The position numbers and the translations under genes are program-made. The notes under the pieces were generated by a model. The model did no database searches. It was not told the origin of the DNA and saw only the letters and a program-made list of their open reading frames with translations. From positions 62,001 to 126,000 of the forward strand of contig NZ_JACXXN010000012.1 of assembly GCF_014904695.1 (NCBI RefSeq): 64,000 nucleotides of DNA. Direction: 5' to 3'. This document shows, in pieces, positions 61,758 through 64,000 of this stretch. Each line of letters begins with the position of its first letter. Positions within the stretch are counted from its first letter, which is position 1. This DNA comes from Nostoc sp. MG11 (GTDB lineage Bacteria > Cyanobacteriota > Cyanobacteriia > Cyanobacteriales > Nostocaceae).

Positions 61758-62105
61758 TTAGGTTTGGGAACTGAAAATCTCATTGAGCGCACCAAAGCAA
61801 CCAGCGACCTTATTGAAGCCTCCGTAAACACACATGAATAAAAGGAGTTCTTCTATCTCTGCAATAGTGGCTCCTTGCTTGAGAGCCATATTTACATGTG
61901 CTGCAAATGGACTACCTGGGCCTACTTGGTCTTGATTCACAACATCAACTGCGATCGTGATTAAAGCCTTCGTCTTTTGGTCGATTAACGGCAATCCCCA
62001 CGCTTCACCCGCTACACGAGTAACAAAGTCACCAAACTTCGGGTTGATACTTTTTAAACCTTCTTGAAGGCTTTGATCATCCAAAACAGCATTTTTGTAT
62101 TCCAC
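61758..62105 (-). CDS. stand-alone carboxymuconolactone decarboxylase-like (CMD) protein
   Basis: 115 residues from GTG at 62105 with GGAG upstream. It aligns along its whole length with residues 9-120 of the 1168-residue fusion (SINPKFGDFVTRVAGEAWGL, PLIDQKTKALITIAVDV, LLFMCVYGGFNKVAGCFGAL). CMD/AhpD-fold proteins include decarboxylases, peroxidase partners and hydrolases; no CxxC is present, so peroxidase activity is unlikely. First gene of the run in transcription order; the phased GTC repeats lie 230-320 bp upstream. Confidence 0.88.
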   Translation of the reverse strand: MEYKNAVLDDQSLQEGLKSINPKFGDFVTRVAGEAWGLPLIDQKTKALITIAVDVVNQDQVGPGSPFAAHVNMALKQGATIAEIEELLLFMCVYGGFNKVAGCFGALNEIFSSQT

Positions 62106-62335
62106 GTCATTCTCCGTTAGATATCGAAGCTAATAACAGTACGTTTGCGAATGGCAATGCCTGTAACGCTATCAGTCGCTTGATTAAGTTCATCTTTTAT
62201 GCGAACTTGATAAAAAACTTTTTGTAGGTAATTACTGTAACTGTTCTTTCTCAACATTTAGCTGTTCTATAAGTTTGGTGTTGAAGACTTGTTTTACTTC
62301 TGATTTCAATTTAAGTTAACTAGTCACTTTTTACA

Positions 62336-62421
62336 GCATGAAAAAGTCAGAAGGAGTAGGGATTATATCAGTATGATTCTGATTAATTTATGTAAATAGT
62401 CATAAAATGTCTGAAAAAGTC
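62336..62421 (+). promoter_or_regulatory. phased GTC / TGAAAAAGTC repeats upstream of the CMD-EthD run
   Basis: GTC-ATAAAAT-GTC-TGAAAAA-GTC (62399-62421) is a perfect triple at 10-bp spacing; GCA-TGAAAAA-GTC-AGAAGGA-GTA (62336-62358) is a second, weaker one. The same motif precedes the HTH-AAA and STAS genes (36030, 39256, 39313). Candidate site of a shared response regulator. Confidence 0.5.
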
Positions 62422-63252
62422 ATATTAATATAATATTTCTATAATTATTTTCTTAGTAAAGCCTACATAATAACCTTAAGTTAAGCGGATATCTGATAAA
62501 TCAAAAATGTCATGCTGTAGCAAAATCTTACAAAATACGAAGCGATAGTGTAGTATACTTCTACGACGAGTAAGCGAGCTACGCGCAGTGTTTGGCAGAG
62601 AAATTTCTTAACAATTCATGATAAACAGTTGTGTTGTTTGTTTTTGTCTATAATATCAAAGGCAAAAAACTCGCATACACTAACCAGACATGAGATAGAA
62701 ATCTTTAAATGCAGATTAATTTCATGTTTAGCCATTAGTATATTGAATGCAAATTAAATAATAAATAATTTATTAATACTTTTTTGAGACATAATTCAAG
62801 TTATTATGCCTAGAGTTTTCCACTTAACTAAAATATTAATTCAAGAAAATTATTAAGTAAAAAGTACTACTTATTTTACAAAGGTATTCAGTCTCTCTCT
62901 AATCGCATAACCCCCATAGCTCTTGCCTAGTATAAAATATGGAATTTTTTCCGTTCTTAAACGCACTTAGATGAAATAATACATCACGTAAAAACAAGAA
63001 TTAAAAAGTAGTTTTTTTAATAAGGTGTGATAAATTCTCGTTTTTGACTTAAAGCCTTTTCTTGCAGGGATTAAAAGCTAATAACTTAATGGAATAATAA
63101 TATTAGTCTTAAATTCGTCAATAGACTAATCGCTTTTTTGTTAAAAAATCAGTGAATAGCTTGTAAAATCAGTCGTTAAACTAAAAATATATCTAGACAA
63201 AACACTGTTATTTATGTCTAAGCAATCAATTCCAAAGACTTGATTTACCAGG
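62422..63252. other. long AT-rich intergenic region
   Basis: About 830 bp with A/T tracts and a single GC-richer patch (GACGAGTAAGCGAGCTACGC near 62565). A minus-strand frame at 63141-63323 starts only with GTG, lacks a ribosome site and overlaps the better plus-strand ORF, so it is not called. Otherwise I see no gene. Confidence 0.5.
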
Positions 63253-63351
63253 ATGAAATTGCCAAAATCAAAATTAAAGTTAGAGGAAGTTTCGTCCCAT
63301 CTTACTTTTAATTTGAAAAACACCTGCTTTGGAATAAAGGAGGAAGCTTAA
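63253..63351 (+). CDS. possible 32-residue peptide, coupled to the next ORF
   Basis: ATG at 63253 to TAA at 63349-63351: MKLPKSKLKLEEVSSHLTFN then LKNTCFGIKEEA, a charged peptide. Its stop overlaps the next start as TAATG, and the AAAGGAGG site of the next ORF lies inside its last codons. There is no strong ribosome site of its own. Family unknown; may be a leader peptide. Confidence 0.3.
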   Translation: MKLPKSKLKLEEVSSHLTFNLKNTCFGIKEEA

Positions 63352-63458
63352 TGGCTAATCTCAAACTAAGAGCCTGTCCAAAAACTAATTGTATTCCCGA
63401 AATAAACTTCAAAGCTGCTGTAAAGTTTGCTGTCCAAATTTTTGACGTAGTCGCATAA
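63351..63458 (+). CDS. small 35-residue peptide with strong ribosome-binding site
   Basis: ATG at 63351 preceded by AAAGGAGG at 7-8 nt, an unusually good site for this genome. It reads MANLKLRACPKTNCIPEINF then KAAVKFAVQIFDVVA and stops at 63456-63458. Two cysteines five residues apart and an amphipathic C-terminal half. No family recognised; could be a secreted, membrane-active or regulatory peptide. Confidence 0.45.
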   Translation: MANLKLRACPKTNCIPEINFKAAVKFAVQIFDVVA

Positions 63459-63814
63459 CTATATTTTAGTTAATACTGAGATCTGGTATCGGTTTCAACA
63501 ATTACCTGAAATTAAGCTCTCAAGCTAATAGCTAAAGTTTTCTAAAGAAGATCAAGAAAGCATTTGAGTCCTTTTAATGGAGTTGGGCTATGCAGCGCCC
63601 AACTTGAGTTCTGAGGGGTGAGGATGCTAGTCGAGATTAATGCAAGATAATACAGATTTTTTGTTTTCAATATATGTTTACGCTACAATCAACTATCTTT
63701 TTTCAATACCCCAGGCGTGAATCCTTACTTTTTTGAGTTTAAAGTTGCAATGTAGTAAATTAGCAAACTACAAGCCTAAATAAGAGATTAAAACCTATCA
63801 ATAGGAGAGAAATT
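63459..63814. other. intergenic region before the NblA-like gene
   Basis: About 355 bp, AT-rich, presumably carrying the NblA-like promoter and a long 5' leader. A GAGTTGGGCTATGCAGCGCC / GCCCAACTTGAGTTC imperfect hairpin lies near 63581-63612. No gene seen. Confidence 0.5.
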
Positions 63815-64000
63815 ATGAAATCTATAGAACTTACTATGGAACAGCAATTTAAACTAAAAGTTCTAGAAATACATATTCAAGGTTTAAATCAACAGCAAGC
63901 ACAAAGGCTATTGGTAAAATTTGTACAAATAGGCATGATCAAAGATAATATTATTAATAATTACATAGATATCCAATCAATAAATATACAAGGTTACCTA
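63815..64000 (+). CDS. NblA-like phycobilisome degradation protein, 3' end outside the window
   Basis: ATG at 63815 after AGGAGAG; 62 codons open to the window end. MKSIELTMEQQFKLKVLEIH and IQGLNQQQAQRLLVKFVQIG follow the NblA pattern (E-L-(S/T)-x-E-Q-Q-F ... A-x-x-(F/L)-L-V-K). NblA adaptors bind phycobiliproteins and direct them to Clp proteolysis in nutrient stress. The second half (IDIQSINIQGYL) departs from the usual C-terminus and the frame is already at the normal family length, so this is a divergent or longer member. Confidence 0.7.
   Translation, partial: MKSIELTMEQQFKLKVLEIHIQGLNQQQAQRLLVKFVQIGMIKDNIINNYIDIQSINIQGYL

Noticed and set aside
52256-62105. A complete polyketide or ribosomal peptide biosynthetic cluster
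   Set aside because: No ketosynthase, carrier protein, adenylation domain, maturase or core peptide is encoded in the window; only tailoring-type folds are present.
63141-63323. Minus-strand 60-codon ORF
   Set aside because: GTG start without ribosome site, and overlapped by the better-supported plus-strand small ORF.

Overview
The window comes from a filamentous, Nostoc-like cyanobacterium. The signs are very frequent HIP1 octamers (GCGATCGC), a devBCA exporter, an NblA-like gene, DUF1802, DUF4912 and DUF928 proteins, a psbA remnant, heptanucleotide repeats and several small terminal-inverted-repeat elements. No rRNA, tRNA, CRISPR array, prophage or complete insertion sequence was seen.

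Layout. 0-8.7 kb: two putative lipoproteins, a DUF4912 protein, an aldo/keto reductase broken by an 8-bp duplication, an L,D-transpeptidase, a DUF1802 protein and a gamma-glutamyltransferase. 8.7-14.3 kb: two large tandem paralogues combining YD-type repeats, Ca-binding-like loops and RTX repeats. 15.2-18.8 kb: devBCA. 19-21.7 kb: a degraded zone with MITEs, an interrupted gene, antitoxin and PIN-like remnants and a hicAB pair. 21.8-25.1 kb: a GNAT, a hybrid histidine kinase and CheB. 25.9-30.6 kb: a terminal oxidase operon (two DUF2231 proteins, coxB, coxA, coxC) whose subunit II lacks the CuA ligands. 30.7-35.5 kb: CheR, small membrane proteins, a psbA remnant and three MITEs.

36-49.1 kb is a signalling neighbourhood. 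It has two AAA-like STAND-type ATPases (one with an N-terminal HTH), a STAS protein, an anti-sigma-type kinase, a PP2C phosphatase, CHASE2 and DUF928 proteins on the plus strand, then a CHAT protease, a MinD-like ATPase, GlgX and another STAS protein on the minus strand. The parts suggest a partner-switching relay coupled to an NTPase and a caspase-like protease.

49.3-62.1 kb is the most unusual region. A minus-strand run encodes an AGE-family epimerase, a DJ-1/PfpI protein, an ABM monooxygenase, a cupin-CHRD-cupin-RTX protein, a Nif11-SnoaL-SnoaL protein, a 1168-residue fusion (CMD, EthD, EthD, VOC, SRPBCC, SnoaL, SnoaL), an EthD-EthD-SnoaL protein and a stand-alone CMD protein. These folds recur in aromatic polyketide cyclisation and oxidation, yet no synthase is present. 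A 10-bp-phased GTC repeat motif occurs upstream of both this cluster and the signalling cluster, suggesting a shared regulator. The right end has two tiny overlapping ORFs and a partial NblA-like gene.
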